Shown here: positions 23,808 to 36,269 of the stretch, piece by piece
Position numbering within the stretch: position 1 is the stretch's first letter
How the letters are laid out: each line of letters opens with the position of its first letter
Assembly (NCBI GenBank): GCA_964017185.1
Contig: OZ024872.1
Coordinates: forward strand, 59,141,817-59,205,816
Length of the DNA stretch: 64,000 bases
Source of the DNA: Rugalucina vietnamica
Taxonomy: Eukaryota > Mollusca > Bivalvia > Lucinida > Lucinidae
Reading direction: 5' to 3'
Translations under genes and position numbers: made by a program
The notes under the pieces: generated by a model
Told to the model about the DNA's origin: nothing
Database searches by the model: none
What the model saw: only the letters and a program-made list of their open reading frames with translations

Positions 23808-24253
23808 CTGAAACAAAGACAAATACATGACATTACAAAACACAAGGTATACAAAACACAAGGTAGAAAAAATGTCAACTTCAGATAGCAAAGTTAATTT
23901 ATATAATATGTCAAATTTAATATTAATTGAACAAGAACAAAACAATGGAAACTTCCACTGTCAATGGAATGGGTAAAAAACCTTTGCATCCTGAGAAAAA
24001 ATAGGCCTAAAAAGATATGTGTGTTTTTGATTGCATGACATTTAACAATAGTGTTGACAGGAAGGAAATCTTTTTTTATTTTTAACATGGAGGAAAACTA
24101 GTCAGAAAACAAAATGGCTGACAGGAAAAAAAAAAATTTAGAAATCCTTTTAAACTGACTGAGTACAGGATGCAGTGTGCGCAGTTAAAAGTGACTGCTT
24201 TTTTACCCCTGGTTGGATAATAAGACCCTAAAGTGATTGTTTTTCAGTATTGT

Positions 24254-24280
24254 CTAATGCACCAGTCATTTGTAAAGAGG
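24254..24280. mobile_element. Orphan inverted-repeat end of MITE family P
   Basis: TGCACCAGTCATTTGTAA (from 24258) equals the end of the MITE at 27009-27316 and is preceded by TAA. The other end is not visible; the SINE that follows inserted just inside it. Confidence 0.5.
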
Positions 24281-24440
24281 TTCGAGTCCCACATGGGGCA
24301 CATGTGAGACAAGCCAAGTTCTGCTTGCGGGTGTGCCAGGTGTTTTTTTTCTCAGGGTTCCCCTGTTTTCGCCTCACTTACTGATTGACTCGTCTCATAT
24401 GAGCTGAAATAACCTTGAAAGGGACGTTAAACTGAAAAAA
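24281..24440 (+). mobile_element. 5'-truncated SINE with 11-bp target duplication
   Basis: Starts inside the B box (TTCGAGTCCC) and continues with the body of the SINE at 716-980 (ACATGTGAGACAAGCCAAGT, then GAAATAACCTTGAAAGGGAC) and an A-run. TTGTAAAGAGG flanks it at 24270-24280 and 24441-24451. The A-box half is missing, so it cannot be transcribed from its own promoter. Nested in the 7.5-kb element. Confidence 0.9.
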
Positions 24441-24489
24441 TTGTAAAGAGGAGGTTGGGGACAGTTATCAGGAAAACGTATCCATGGAA

Positions 24490-24733
24490 TGTATACCCCC
24501 TTAAACCCCACCTTTATATAGTAAAACTGGGGTATACAAGGGTATACCTATTTTCCATCCAAAACACAGATTGTGGGTCCTCGTAAGAACCGCCTCAGCG
24601 AGGCGGTTCAAATGTGTACCCACAATCAATTTTTTGAGCATAAATATTAAAAGTATCATTTTTTTTCCAGTGAAAATTTTCATTTTTTACAGCTAAAAAA
24701 ATCTCTATGTTGCATGAGAAAGTTTTCGTAATG
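24490..24733. mobile_element. Palindromic MITE, copy 2 (inverted)
   Basis: Reverse-orientation copy of 1559-1808. The centre reads GAACCGCCTCAGCGAGGCGGTTC, with an ATACCCCCTTAAACCCCACC start and an AAGTTTTCGTAATGA end. Diverged from copy 1, so neither is very young. Confidence 0.7.
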
Positions 24734-24739
24734 ATTATC

Positions 24740-27000
24740 TCCACTATTTGGGGTAATTATCTGTAATTTATATGTGAAGACAATAGTACAATAAAAACAG
24801 AACCAAATGCAGGGAAAAATTAGCCATGGTTACCAGGTTACAGCTTACAAATGATGGGGGCACAATTCATGACACTTCTTGGGGAAAACATTCATGTGTA
24901 CAGTAGTTTCAACTAGGTGGTTTTACTTACCATAAAAAAATTTGAACCCATGGCATGCTTGTGTGGCAGGGTGTCTTGGGGTTTAACAAAGTGGGTTCAT
25001 CTTGTTATTCAACACTTGAAGCTTTCCAAACAAAGTATGGAACTACAGTCTATTATTCATCACTTGGGAGGTTTTCAATCAAAGTATAGAAATGACTGCA
25101 TCTGGTAGATCTAATCACAGGCCCTGAAATCCTGAAATGATAACAATGCATTTTCAAATATTGTTACATCATTTATTGCCTCCCCCACAGTATCTCAATG
25201 ATATACAGCAAAGTAGAGCATATATAAAAAAAGACACTGTGTGAGCCCAAACTGCAGCATTGTGTGTGACACAATGATGCACAATGGCACTTTGTGTAAA
25301 ACACAAAACACACAAAATACTTAGTGTAAAATGAAATATACACCTTATGTACATGTATATCTAAATTACAATGATACAATGCAAAACATAAATTCGGCTA
25401 CTTAAATTTACTTACAAAAGTATTGCCTTATAACATGCAATGCAATCAAAGATGGCCCATATGCAAAAGTACATTCACACTTCACAGTAAAATAAAACAG
25501 ACAATATTACCGTACAAATATACAAAAAAAAAAAAAAAATGTTTACAAAATAAATAGGTGTTTCAATCTCTGGGACACAATGTAGTGAATTTTAAAATCA
25601 TAAGTGACAAAAATGTAATACCGTATTCTGTCTAATTACTAGTAATTAGCGCACATGCTCCAATAATCCCACACCCTTGTTATTTCCAAAATGCGTAAGT
25701 GCACACTGCTCAACTAGCATGTTAGTATAAATTTACACAAATTTTACATATACATATTATATTTAAACATGAACATTAATGATCAAACCCTGTTTTGCAC
25801 CGAATGGAACACTTAAATTTATTATCAATGAAATTTTTGACATGGTTACTATAGCAGTTTATGTGTGGTTTTGGTTCATAGTGTGCGCTAATTAGAACAA
25901 TATTTCATTTGTTATTCTCAAATGTTAAGCACACTGTACGCTAATTAGAACAAATACAGTACATGTATTTGGCTTACCAGATAATACCGGATTGAAAGGC
26001 CCTAAAATCGCCATCTCTCTCACTGTAAGTCTGTCACACTTGAAACTGTTAAAATAAAAACATAGTTCTGTATCATGCAGGCATATATTAGTTGAAGCAT
26101 ACTGTACTAAAAATGAGAGTTAGAAAACTGTCATCTTTGCGTGAGAGATTTCGCAAATTTTTGAATCTTATTCTCAGACAAGAATGACTGTCACAAAACT
26201 AGAACTTGCTAGATGTTTGTTTTAACTGGAGTTTCATTCTTTTAAATATTAGATTTGAAATTCAATTTTTACCACATTGATGCAAAAAGTGGGGAACCAC
26301 AATTATCATTTCCACTGCACTGTTTTGACCAGGAATTGGCTGTGCAATTTACTGAGCACCGTCGAATAGGTCTTAAGAGTCATTTAACAATTTGTATTAT
26401 TGTCAAATATTGATTACTGTAATGTTAGTGAAATAACTCTGAAACATACAATAACATATAAATACAACTGCATTTTGTACAACTACAATTGCAACTGCAT
26501 TGCCCCTAAATGTGGAAATACACTGAAATAAACATGCTTTTAAAAGAAACAGGCAGAATCAGAAATTAAGTATGACCCCTGGACACGAAAACAATGTGGA
26601 ATAAAAGCACCCCTATATGAGCCACAATGCGAGAAAACCAGTCTTCGGGGTTTCTGACCTGTCCAGTTTCTGACCAGTTACTGCACAGCTGATCCAGTTA
26701 CTACACAGCTGATCTGCAGCTTTGTTTTCGTATCTATAGGCAAAAATCTGTGTTCTCATGATGCAGCTCATATAATTAAAATGCAAAGACAGGTCTTAAG
26801 TACCCGGGTCCCCTTAGGGCCTAAACAAGGAGACAGATCTTAAATTTAACATGCACCCTTTGTACTCAAAAAATTAAGTATTTGTTTGCCTTTTCTGCAA
26901 TGTTTGTAACAAGCATGATCTATTCAAAAAGTTATGTAAAGACCACTGCAAGGAATTTCTTTAGTTGGTACTATGAGACCCTCATGGCAGGTTTGGTTGT
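24740..27000. other. Interior of 7.5-kb element, no gene recognised
   Basis: 2.3 kb of mostly AT-rich sequence. Notable only for a short tandem CCAGTTACTGCACAGCTGAT (26682-26722) and several GCTAATTAG-type words (25640-25950). The small minus-strand frames at 25169-25379 are cysteine- and histidine-rich by chance of a CA-rich strand. Confidence 0.4.
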
Positions 27001-27008
27001 CAATGTTA

Positions 27009-27316
27009 TGCACCAGTCATTTGTAACCACTGCCCCCCCCCCCATCTACGGGGAAGGGTGGGGGATAGCCGGGCTAAAGTGCAGGGCAATTAATTTTCGA
27101 GTGTCCTCTCAGTGCAGGGGAAATGACAGGGTTTTGACATTAGGATCCTTACCCCAGAGATATTTTCTATTGCAAAGGCGAGGCAAAGAGCAAAGTTTTG
27201 ACCTCCAGTTCGTCTCCTGGGGGGTGGGGCTCATAGCAGGGCAATGAAAGCTGCAAAGTCATAATCCCCGCCCTTCCCCATAGGTGGGGGAACAGTGGTT
27301 ACAAATGACTGGTGCA
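27009..27316. mobile_element. 308-bp MITE (family P), PIF/Harbinger-like target
   Basis: Inverted ends TGCACCAGTCATTTGTAACC at 27009 and the complement ending at 27316. TTA on each side (27006-27008, 27317-27319) is a three-base duplication of the TWA type known for PIF/Harbinger elements. The interior is G/C-rich and is itself partly palindromic (CCCCCATCTACGGGG..CCCCATAGGTGGGGG). Part of a 121-codon open frame overlaps it and is not regarded as a gene. Confidence 0.85.
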
Positions 27317-27382
27317 TTACTCAGGCTTTGTAACTCTTATTAATTACCACTTTTGATTTAAAAAAAGCTAATACTTGTTTTT

Positions 27383-27383
<1 letters not shown>

Positions 27384-27426
<43 letters not shown>

Positions 27427-27578
27427 GTTTACTGAGTCGATCAATTTCTGACCATTACCTCAGGAGCTGTGGAAATGTGACTTGCTCAAGCCCACAACTA
27501 AAGGCGCCCTGGCTGATGACTGACCGGGACCTCTGGGACAGGAGTCAACCACTCTACCCCTGCGCCAGTCCGCTCCAA
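27384..27578 (-). mobile_element. CORE-like tRNA-derived SINE, antisense
   Basis: On the minus strand: a tRNA-like head (GGCGCAGGGGTAGAGTGGTT), then a stretch GGGCTTGAGCAAGTCAC matching the conserved core of CORE/MIR-type SINEs as I know it, then a 40-base A tail (the T run at 27384-27423). Target duplication not fixed. Confidence 0.65.
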
Positions 27579-27910
27579 CATAAATAATAATAAATGATAA
27601 AATGTAGTATTATTTTGAAATGTCAAACATCTAAGGTTATTTAAAGCTTCTCGTGACTGATTGCCAAAATTGAACTAAAAAATCTGGTGCATTTTGATCA
27701 GGTAAATTCTCAAGATTCAATCTGAATTTGACTTTTCTGAAGTATCAGAAGCCAGAAAAGCCAAAATGTGTCAGTGATCTCAACCTACCATGTATTCAAA
27801 TACAGCTCAAACATGAGAATGTTGCTTCAAACAGTGGATTCTATCATTTTCTGCATGCCAATTACTTAATCAGTCATTTTTCGCATGTTTAAAATCATTT
27901 CCTTGTTCAG

Positions 27911-28039
27911 GAATCCATATTGACAAATGGGCTGTTCGTGTTTTTCATTTGAAGAGTTCCTCCAAGGGAGATAATATTCCTGGTAAAAAGCTGGCAAAAC
28001 TAGCAAACTTCCCAGAATTGAGCACCTCTTATTGGGACA
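27911..28039 (+). CDS. Exon-like open segment, plus strand
   Basis: A good acceptor (ATTTCCTTGTTCAG, ending 27910) precedes 129 nt that are open in one frame. They end at a strong donor (GTATGT, 28040). The length is exactly 43 codons and the phases match. The peptide contains IHIDKWAVRVFHLK and then KKLAKLANFPELSTSYWD, with ordinary protein-like composition in an AT-rich setting. If not spliced, the frame stops at 28050-28052. No family recognised. It lies 500 bp inside the right end of the 7.5-kb element, on the opposite strand to the other exon-like segment, so both need not belong to one gene. Confidence 0.3.
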
Positions 28040-28387
28040 GTATGTAATTTGCTAACCATTTTTATTTTAAATTTCAATAACACAACATGTCCATGTTTGA
28101 ATCACATAGTCGGTTTATACCAAAACAGTGTACTTTAGCTACAGAAAAGCTCCAAACTGGGCTCATATCAGCAATTTTTAACAGCCATAAATCAAGGTTT
28201 TGCACCCAGCAAATCTTACCTTTTGCATACTGGGTACTGATTTCACTTTGTAGTCATTCTTTTATTCCTTTCAGCTTAAACTGCCAGGAAAGTGTGGCAG
28301 AAAACTGCTTGATATACATAGGACAGAGATTCCAAATGACCCACTACCAAATTATTGAAAATGTGTCAATTTTGAACTTTGATGGCC

Positions 28388-28401
28388 GTTGCCATGGTAA
28401 C
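28388..28401. promoter_or_regulatory. X-box (RFX-type) palindrome, right part of 7.5-kb element
   Basis: GTTGCCATGGTAAC, a near-ideal X-box, inside the wider near-palindrome CCGTTGCCATGGTAACGG. It lies about 140 bp from the element's right end, as the left one lies about 330 bp from the left end. Confidence 0.4.
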
Positions 28402-31400
28402 GGTTTGGTATTCAGCCAAAAAATCAAGGATCCGTACTTGATTCCATGAAGTAAATTTGCTGTAGCAATTTAAAGAAAATCTGTGATTTTGCACATTCCA
28501 TCATTCCATTGACGAAGCTCGATGGTTTGTGGCAGGCTCTCTTAATACACCACACTCCTTATGGCGGCAACAGGCCTTCGCATTTTCACCAAGTTCAGTA
28601 AGGCTACCTGAATGGGTAAAAATATAAATGGTGGTTAAGATACAAACACGAATCTTCGTCTTGACTTTAAAGAGAAGTGCAAATATTCTTGTGCCAGTCG
28701 TCTTTATGTTTGGGTGATTTCGTAGACCTCCAATTATATATCTATTTCTACACATTTAGATCTAATAAAAATTAAAACTGAGATCCTCTAGGAGCAGTGA
28801 ACATACTGTGAGAAAGGGGATGGGCCATACGACGATTTCGGCTACTTAAGCCTCTTCAGATACCCTATAACTTTTACAACATGTAGCCAAAGACAATAAC
28901 TGTAATGTTGCATCGATTTTTTTTTAAGTTTTGAAGTCGTCCTGGACATGCGAACTGTACATTTACCCAATCATTCAAGTTTGTTAGTGCAAAATTGTTA
29001 TTTAAAATAGCATTGATTGCTCAGCCGAGTGGATGATACATGTTTCCAGGCGATCGATCAGCAATGTCTAAGAAAATAGTTGCCTGACGAAAGGTTTACT
29101 CAGGTATATCTGGGACAATCATCTCTTCAATTCCATTATCATTAGCGATAACATCTCTGAATACATCTTCACTGTTTGACAACTGGGTGTCGACTTAATG
29201 TCTCGTTTGATTCCACTGGAAACCAGCAAAATTTGCTGTATTGATCACATTGGCAAGAAAATGTAAAAATATGTAATGACCAGGACGTGATACAATCAGA
29301 ACGAATGTCAGGATGTAGGAAAAATTGAAAATCAGTTACTTACACAGAGAGAGCATATCGTAAGCCACAGAACGCTTTTCCCCACTATGTGGCCACTCAA
29401 TTACCCGGACATTAATAGATATAAAACAGCGTATATAAATGGTGCAAACAGCACAAAAACAACAAGACAAAAAATAGGACATTGACAGAAGTGCCACCTT
29501 GGAACGGTCAGTTATATAAAATTACAGCTCTTATGCGGTTCATCTATTGATTATTTTGTAACTGTTTGAAAGAATGAACAAGAAATGTGTTGTATTGAAA
29601 TGGACCATAACCATATGCAATTATTGTAAAGATAAAGGACAACAACGTTAAAAGTAGTGTAAGTGCTACAAGAATATCAAAGGCCATCATAGGACACATA
29701 TCAAGAAAACACAATGTCAGTGCAGACTGCAGACACATTGTCATGAAATTCAGCTTTGTTAATGCGTTGGTTCAGATCCGTAGTTGACTTTATAATGTGG
29801 CATGCGGAAAACAGGATGTACGTTAAATGAAACACCAACAACATGGAATATTACTATATATTCAAAATAAATAACAATTCGCATTATCTAGTCTGATCAG
29901 TTACAGTATCAGCGACTTGCGCTAGAATTATATTGGCGGTTGGTACATGTACTGTATAATAAGCATTTGTATTGCTTTGCGGTGCAAACCGGGGTTTTTA
30001 CAGCGACGCGGTAGAGTACAGGCCTAGCACGCAATATGCCCTGGTTTGATCCTCAGTCAGGTCAAAATGTGATTGGCATTATTTCACTTGTAGTATTTGG
30101 TGCGCAATATGACCCATCCGATGACTCCGACCACATACGTGTGGAAGATACAATGGAGAATAGAGATTCTAAATCTAAAATCGAGGAGGATATGATGTAG
30201 TGCTATGCATAAAATATACTTGTACCGCTAAATCGGTTTTTATAGCCACGCGGTATAATGCAGGTCTAGCACGCAAGAGGTCCTGCACGGACAAAAGGTG
30301 ATAAAAGTTTTTCACCTGTTACAAAATAAAAATTTATCCTGAACTGTCGTCCTTTTACAGCATCTGAGCTGAAGCATATACCATACAAGAATTTTCAAGA
30401 TTTCAAATACTTAATAAAGAAGTCGATACTGTCCTGTCACAACAAATCTTGTGTTATGCCTATGCTTACATGTGTGATATAAGTAATTTGTGGTTGTCAT
30501 ATATATTATATACAATATACCAAATCATCCGCATGCTTGTGGGTGCAAAATTATAATTTCAAGTAGCAAGGCTTGCTCAGCCGAGTAGATGATAGATGTT
30601 TCCAAGCGATCGATCAGCACTGCCTAAGAAAATACGTACCTGATGAAAGGTTTTCTAACGTAAGACTTGGAAAATCATCATTTCTTCAAATATCATAATC
30701 GAGACTTTTCTTGTGATTGTAGTTATTTGTCGAAAATATACTCCTCCACAAAAGGACAGCTAGTCGTGGGGGGTTTGATTTCAAACCTTAGTTACACTAT
30801 TCGTTACCTCTATAGCGCATAGCGCTGCCAATATGACAACAGTGAATGTTAGTCAATATTGAGATAGCTCTTGAGCGTACAGAGATGACACTTAGAGTGA
30901 GATGGCTCATATAATGGCGCTAACCGCTTTTGTAGCTGTTCGCTGTTTGGAACAATAAATAATATTCATCACAGCTGGAAGCCGACGAAACTGTTCGTTT
31001 ATGACGATTGCAGAAATGACATGCGGATAAACTATAGGTAAAATGTGATACGACAGTTTATATGCTTAGTGTTATACTCATTCGTTGTTAATAACTGTAT
31101 AATTTCTCACAGATGGCTCGAGCTTTAGACACTGTGTTGATCCCAATTTTAAGGTACACAATTTGGCTGGTTTGGTCCGGCGCTTTCCCATCAGTTCGTC
31201 AATACATGTATGTTTATTATACTTTATTTATAATATTTAGCTTCTTCATCTCCATCTCGAATAAATGAACATCGTTTATTATTCTAAGGAGCACTTGACT
31301 TTCAGTGACTTGTCCACTTTTAGGGTATCAAAACACACTGTGTTGCAAACATACTTATTTTCTATATTAGTGTGCAAGCAAGAAATTTTAAAGTGTTTAA

Positions 31401-32864
31401 TGGTGTTTTCAATCTTTTTAATAAATTCGTTTGAAAACAAAAAACTAGAAAACATACGAGCAATGAAAATCAATCGAACTTACTTTCCAACAAGGCAAGT
31501 CAGACCTATCTGTCACATTTCATCAGCTGAACGAGAACATGCACTAGAGGATAATTAAATGAGAATAAGACGGAAATTGAAACTAATTCTGGCAAATGAG
31601 TTCATGCGATCTATATAATTTGACTTGAAGAGAAAGAATCAGACAGTTTGGTTACATCACGTGACTACTGTTTTCACGGAAAGCTCACACAGACAATGAT
31701 AAAGGTATAATCAGAATTTAACAAATGCAAGTGGACAAATGAATATGTCACATCACCCAAAGGCCAAATGCCCTTTTTATGGACAAAAAAGGGGACATTG
31801 TGCCAAATTATACCGTGTCCTTAGTACATAGCTGAGAAGTAAAGTCAGTGAAGTGTCGTCCTGTAGCTTGAAATTGTTCGTTACTCGTCACACATTTCCA
31901 GACATTTAGGAATTGGCCTTGAAGCTATAAACTCTTTTATTCATTCTCAACAGATATCCAAATTGTCCATAAAATTGAAACAATAAAAAAAAAAAGGTAT
32001 ACAATGCAGATTTTGATTTCCAAAGCCTGTTAATTATCAATTCATGCTTGCTGGTGATAAATGTTAAAATGCCAGGGATTTGGTTCACATTTTAACATTT
32101 ATGAGCAGATTAGAGTTTAGTCACAGCTCAGTTGAGCATGAAAAAAGTAGTTTGATAACATCTAGACATTATGCACCAATCTGCAAACGGGGATTTTCTA
32201 AGAATTCAAAAAACAGTTTAGGTTTAGATTCATTTTCTAACCAACATTCAACACATTTGACCCCATTTAGATTATACTAGTATTTGTATCGACTACCCTG
32301 TTGAAAGGTACAAAATAACAGTTATTCTCTTTGGCTCCATGTTGCCAAATCTATAGCGACACTAAGAAGGCTTAAGTAGCCGAAACCGCGGTATGGCCCA
32401 TTTCTTTTCTCATTATGTTCACTGCTCTTAAAGGACCAATTTATTTTTATTCCTCATTGTATGACGTCAAGAAACGACGACGCTATTACCACTGTTTTAC
32501 CGTTATGCGGTAAATAAATGCTGTTCTCAATAAAATGCTTGTTAAAGAAATTATCGAAAAAAAAATAACCGTTTTGTTGACGAAATTGTCCACTCTCAAG
32601 GGGTATTTAATTAAATATTCATTTGATCACTCATTTATCTAATATATTATCATCAATACTGCAGTCAACATTTGTTATTAAATCAACTATTATGAATAAA
32701 ATATCTCTCTTGACAACATTGGTGTTCGAAGAACATTTGCCTTATGCTTTCTCTAAATCTTGTTTTGAAGAAAAGAAGATATATACACTCAGTATCCAAA
32801 GCTCGAAATTAATCCTATGACCTTGAAGCTTGTCATATGCCATCATGGTCTAAAATACTAAATT

Positions 32865-33099
32865 GAGCCGCCGCATGGGAAAATCAACAATCTACATAGG
32901 CGAAAACAAAGGCGCAGATCATTTTCGCAGTGACTGCGAAGCTGATCAGCGCCTTTGTTTTCGCTACACGCATAGTACAATCCCTGAACTTTCTAAAGCC
33001 AAACATTTCCAGCGTCTAGCCATATTCTGTGATTGTAAAGCCCTGTTTGTGTCGGACCTGGTCGGAACCCAAATTGTTGGTTTTCTCACACACAGGCTC
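32865..33099. mobile_element. 235-bp MITE (family M), unit 3
   Basis: Same insertion as in unit 2, at the same place, with AATT on both sides (32861-32864, 33100-33103). Inherited by duplication and not an independent event. Confidence 0.85.
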
Positions 33100-33594
33100 A
33101 ATTATGACTGTGGCGACCTTGAGTAAATTTACGGTAAGGTCAACTTCAGTCGCCTATGCATCTACAGTAAATGGGGAAACAGATACCAGATCCCAGGTGA
33201 GCGATTACAATACCCTTGGTTGTTCCGTTTAGTCCTCTTCTGCTATTATACATCCCTTGGTGGGATCACAAATACAGAAAGGTAGGTTTTTATATGTTAA
33301 ATTGGTTTCAGAATATCAAACGTGCTAATCTTTTAAAGCTATTTTATACCAATTGATATCGATTTAAACATGCCAAAAGGATTAACTTATCAATGTTTGT
33401 CCGAATTATCATGAAAATTCTGTCCAATAAATGATAGCAATCACAGGTTTATTACAAAATAAATTATCGAATCGTCAGTTTCAGTATATTCACAGTTGGT
33501 CAGAATCAAATATGAATATTTATGTTTAGCTTTTGATAAATCCTTGACATTTTTACACATGCACGATTTTGATTTTGACCTTGTTGCAAAGGTA

Positions 33595-33629
<35 letters not shown>

Positions 33630-34130
33630 TTTAATTTGTTTTTGTTTTATCCTGTTTTGAAGGTTTTAGTATGAAACGAATAAGGCTATAAATTATAAAC
33701 AACTAATGAACTAACTTTTGTCACCGTCTTGGTTTTTTTCGTCGTGAAATATTTCTTTGACTCCAAATATATTTATTTATTACAAGCCACATGTATCTTA
33801 CAAGCTTAAATTATCATGGATACTAATTATTATTGTTTTTCAATTATTTCGGTCTCTTACTTTATTACACTATCATATTTTGCCTCTGAATAAGAAATGG
33901 TACCTGTTTACCTGTGTGAACGTTTAACAGGTTTTTCGACAACGAGACTCATACAAATCCATATCTTGTTTTCCAAGTAAGTTTAATTTAGGAACGTTTT
34001 TATCGTTTGAGATATCCAAGCGCAGTTTATTTCCTGATTGCTAAGAGCGACATAATAGTTTAATGCCTTTATCTCTCACTGATTAAGACAGTATATAACC
34101 AGTCTTTGAGCTTTGTTTGTCAAGAGAACT

Positions 34131-34386
34131 GTACACTGTATGTGCCAACCATTTCAGTGACAGGGTTGTGAATGTATGGAACTCCCTATCTGAGAATGTA
34201 CTAAATGCACCATGTCTCAAATCATTCAAGAATCTACTAAACAAGCACTGGCATGGGCACCCCAGCAAACTTCAAGCAAGATACTACCAAGCAGGTCCCA
34301 ACACCAGATAGGGAACAAATCGAAAACCACCTGAAGAAGTTTGATGCTTACCATAATGCCGAGTACAGGTAAAAATACAGGTAAAA
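34131..34386 (+). pseudogene. LINE reverse-transcriptase C-terminal relic, unit 3
   Basis: Same relic as 15537-15792; translates NHFSDRVVNVWNSLSENV. The shared position shows a single insertion before duplication. Only the extreme C-terminus is present. Confidence 0.75.
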
Positions 34387-36269
34387 TAAACAATGCAACG
34401 TGTTACTAAAAAACAAGAGTTGTATATAACATTGCATACACTAATTTTTTCAGTTTGTCACAGAAACAAAAAGGAGTGTACATAATATTAATTTATGTCT
34501 CTCCCAATAAATCTACACATAATTCCAGGAATATTTGAAAATAAAAATCATAAAACCTAGTGCAAATTATGCGAGGAGCTGATAAAAAATTTATTCAAAG
34601 GGTTCAGTGATAGTGTAGTGATGAAATGTTCTTAAATTAAATACTTAAAATGAAAAATGATCCTCGTAGCCAATATGGCGAAAGCAAAAATTTTCCAGAT
34701 TAAAATCAACAAGTCAACATTTCAGATAAGAGCATTTGTTGAATTGTGCAATATACATGTATCTGTTGCTTTGGGGTCCCCCGCAAAAAAGAGAAGAAAA
34801 AAAATTCACGACAGAACTTATACGTTCGATTACAATGCATTGCATGTGTTTCTTAGTATGATAAAACATTTGCAGGTACGATAGATACAAGATACAGTTG
34901 ATAAAGAACATGATTCTAAGGTAACGTTGTCTAAAAGGCTAATTGAGAGCAGTTATTAGGTAATTGGTAGACAGGTGAACATGGAAAACAACATGATTAC
35001 TGGCATAATCAGAATTGATATTTTGTAATGTGTACTTTGTAGTTCAGGGTCTCCTTTGATTACAAACATGTAGTTTTAAACAATAACTATTCCAATAACG
35101 TATTTTGTTGTGAATAGTACTTGTACAATTTTGTTTTAAGCAGGTTGAATGAATCTCGTGAAGCTTTTATTGTACTTGATGCAGCTGTCAAGCAATTTAA
35201 GACTATTGACATGTCATCAAATTTGCAAATATTAAGTGTACCTACTGTTGCAGTTGCGCGCTTCTCTGACTAAATTCAACAACAATGTACAAGAATTTGG
35301 GAAATTAATGACAACATCCGATAACCTTCATCATGTTTATAGACCTGAAGTAAGTTTTATAACCTTACTTTCGTCTTTGATTGGATCTTATCTTGCCTAC
35401 ATCTTAAATATGCAATTAACCTTTTACTCAGAGATAATGATGAATCTACTACATTTTACATATATGAATGACGATTAAAGAAAGATTTTGCTTCTAGATA
35501 TATTTTTTTGCTGATTTCTTGAAGTGATTTACATTGTATTGTGTCTGAATATGTTATGCGATGGCATGCCGTTTGTCACATAAAGTTCTACCTATCGCTA
35601 TCGCATTGCCAAGTGATCTTAACCTACTTATTTAACAGACTGAAGAATTTAAAATGTTTTCACTTCATAATTGTAACACTTACATTTTCCCTACCCTGCA
35701 TTGGTTGAAGCTACATGTACAATAAGACAAAAACCAGTTTCTTATCAAATTATGGCCAGTACCGCCTCTGCGAACACAAATCTTCAAGCATCGGCGTTGG
35801 TCCCCTACAATATAGGCTTAAATTTAGCAATGCTATACAGAGCCAAATTTAGTTTGGAATGTATTGATATTTCAAAGAATATATAATCTGATATGATAGC
35901 TTAATGCTTCTTAACTCTCTGCGATCAGTAGATAGAAAAATGTTATAGCAAGAAAACCTTGTCTAATGATAACTGAAGAACTCTACGAATGTTTCTGAAA
36001 CTGAAGACACACCGCCTTTTTGGAAATAGCTGCTCACTCGGCTTACGATATGGATATGTTCTCCTAGTATAAACACCTAATTGTTCTAATTGTTAAATGT
36101 TTTGGTGCTGATTTTTGTGTTTTTTACACCTTCGTCATAAGTTCGGGTAACTGAGTGATCACCTATTGGGAAATAGCTGCTCCATCGGCTTACGATACAT
36201 GTATGGTCTCTTAGTAGATGTACCTGATTGTCAAAGTGTTTTCCAATCTCGGTTTTTGGAGTGGGAATT

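Larger units (their letters stand above)
21029..28541. mobile_element. 7.5-kb TTAA-flanked element with 27-bp TIRs
   Basis: A 7,513-bp insertion found only in unit 2. The ends are inverted repeats matching at 25 of 27 positions, starting GAGAGCCTGCCACA (21029 onward, and complementary back from 28541). TTAA lies directly outside each end (21025-21028, 28542-28545). The other units carry ACAATATTCATACACCAC as the empty site, one base from TTAA. TTAA targeting is known for piggyBac and Kolobok transposons; I cannot tell which, and no transposase is evident. The content is mostly non-coding: tandem 341-bp repeats, X-box-like palindromes near both ends, a SINE, two MITEs, a CORE-like SINE and two exon-like open segments on opposite strands. 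It may be a non-autonomous element that has captured host DNA, or an old autonomous element whose gene is eroded. It post-dates the split of unit 2 from its siblings. Confidence 0.85.
12911..31442. repeat. Macro-unit 2 of tandem array
   Basis: Longest unit (18.5 kb), because of a 7.5-kb transposon-like insertion (21029-28541) and a roughly 2.2-kb composite block (about 18060-20270). Without these it is close to 8.8 kb. The stretch 17245-17755 replaces about 700 bp of the other units with unrelated AT-rich sequence in which I see no gene. It shares the 260-bp block, the 235-bp MITE and the LINE relic with units 3 and 5. Its right part lacks both the TTAA MITE of units 1 and 5 and the second MITE of units 3 and 4. 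Confidence 0.9.

Noticed and set aside
26882-27247. 121-codon ORF in the 7.5-kb element
   Set aside because: Its second half is the 308-bp MITE; the first half has no partner exon.
28087-28449. 120-codon ORF near the right end of the 7.5-kb element
   Set aside because: Considered as a transposase fragment, but no DDE/D, zinc-finger or THAP pattern is visible.
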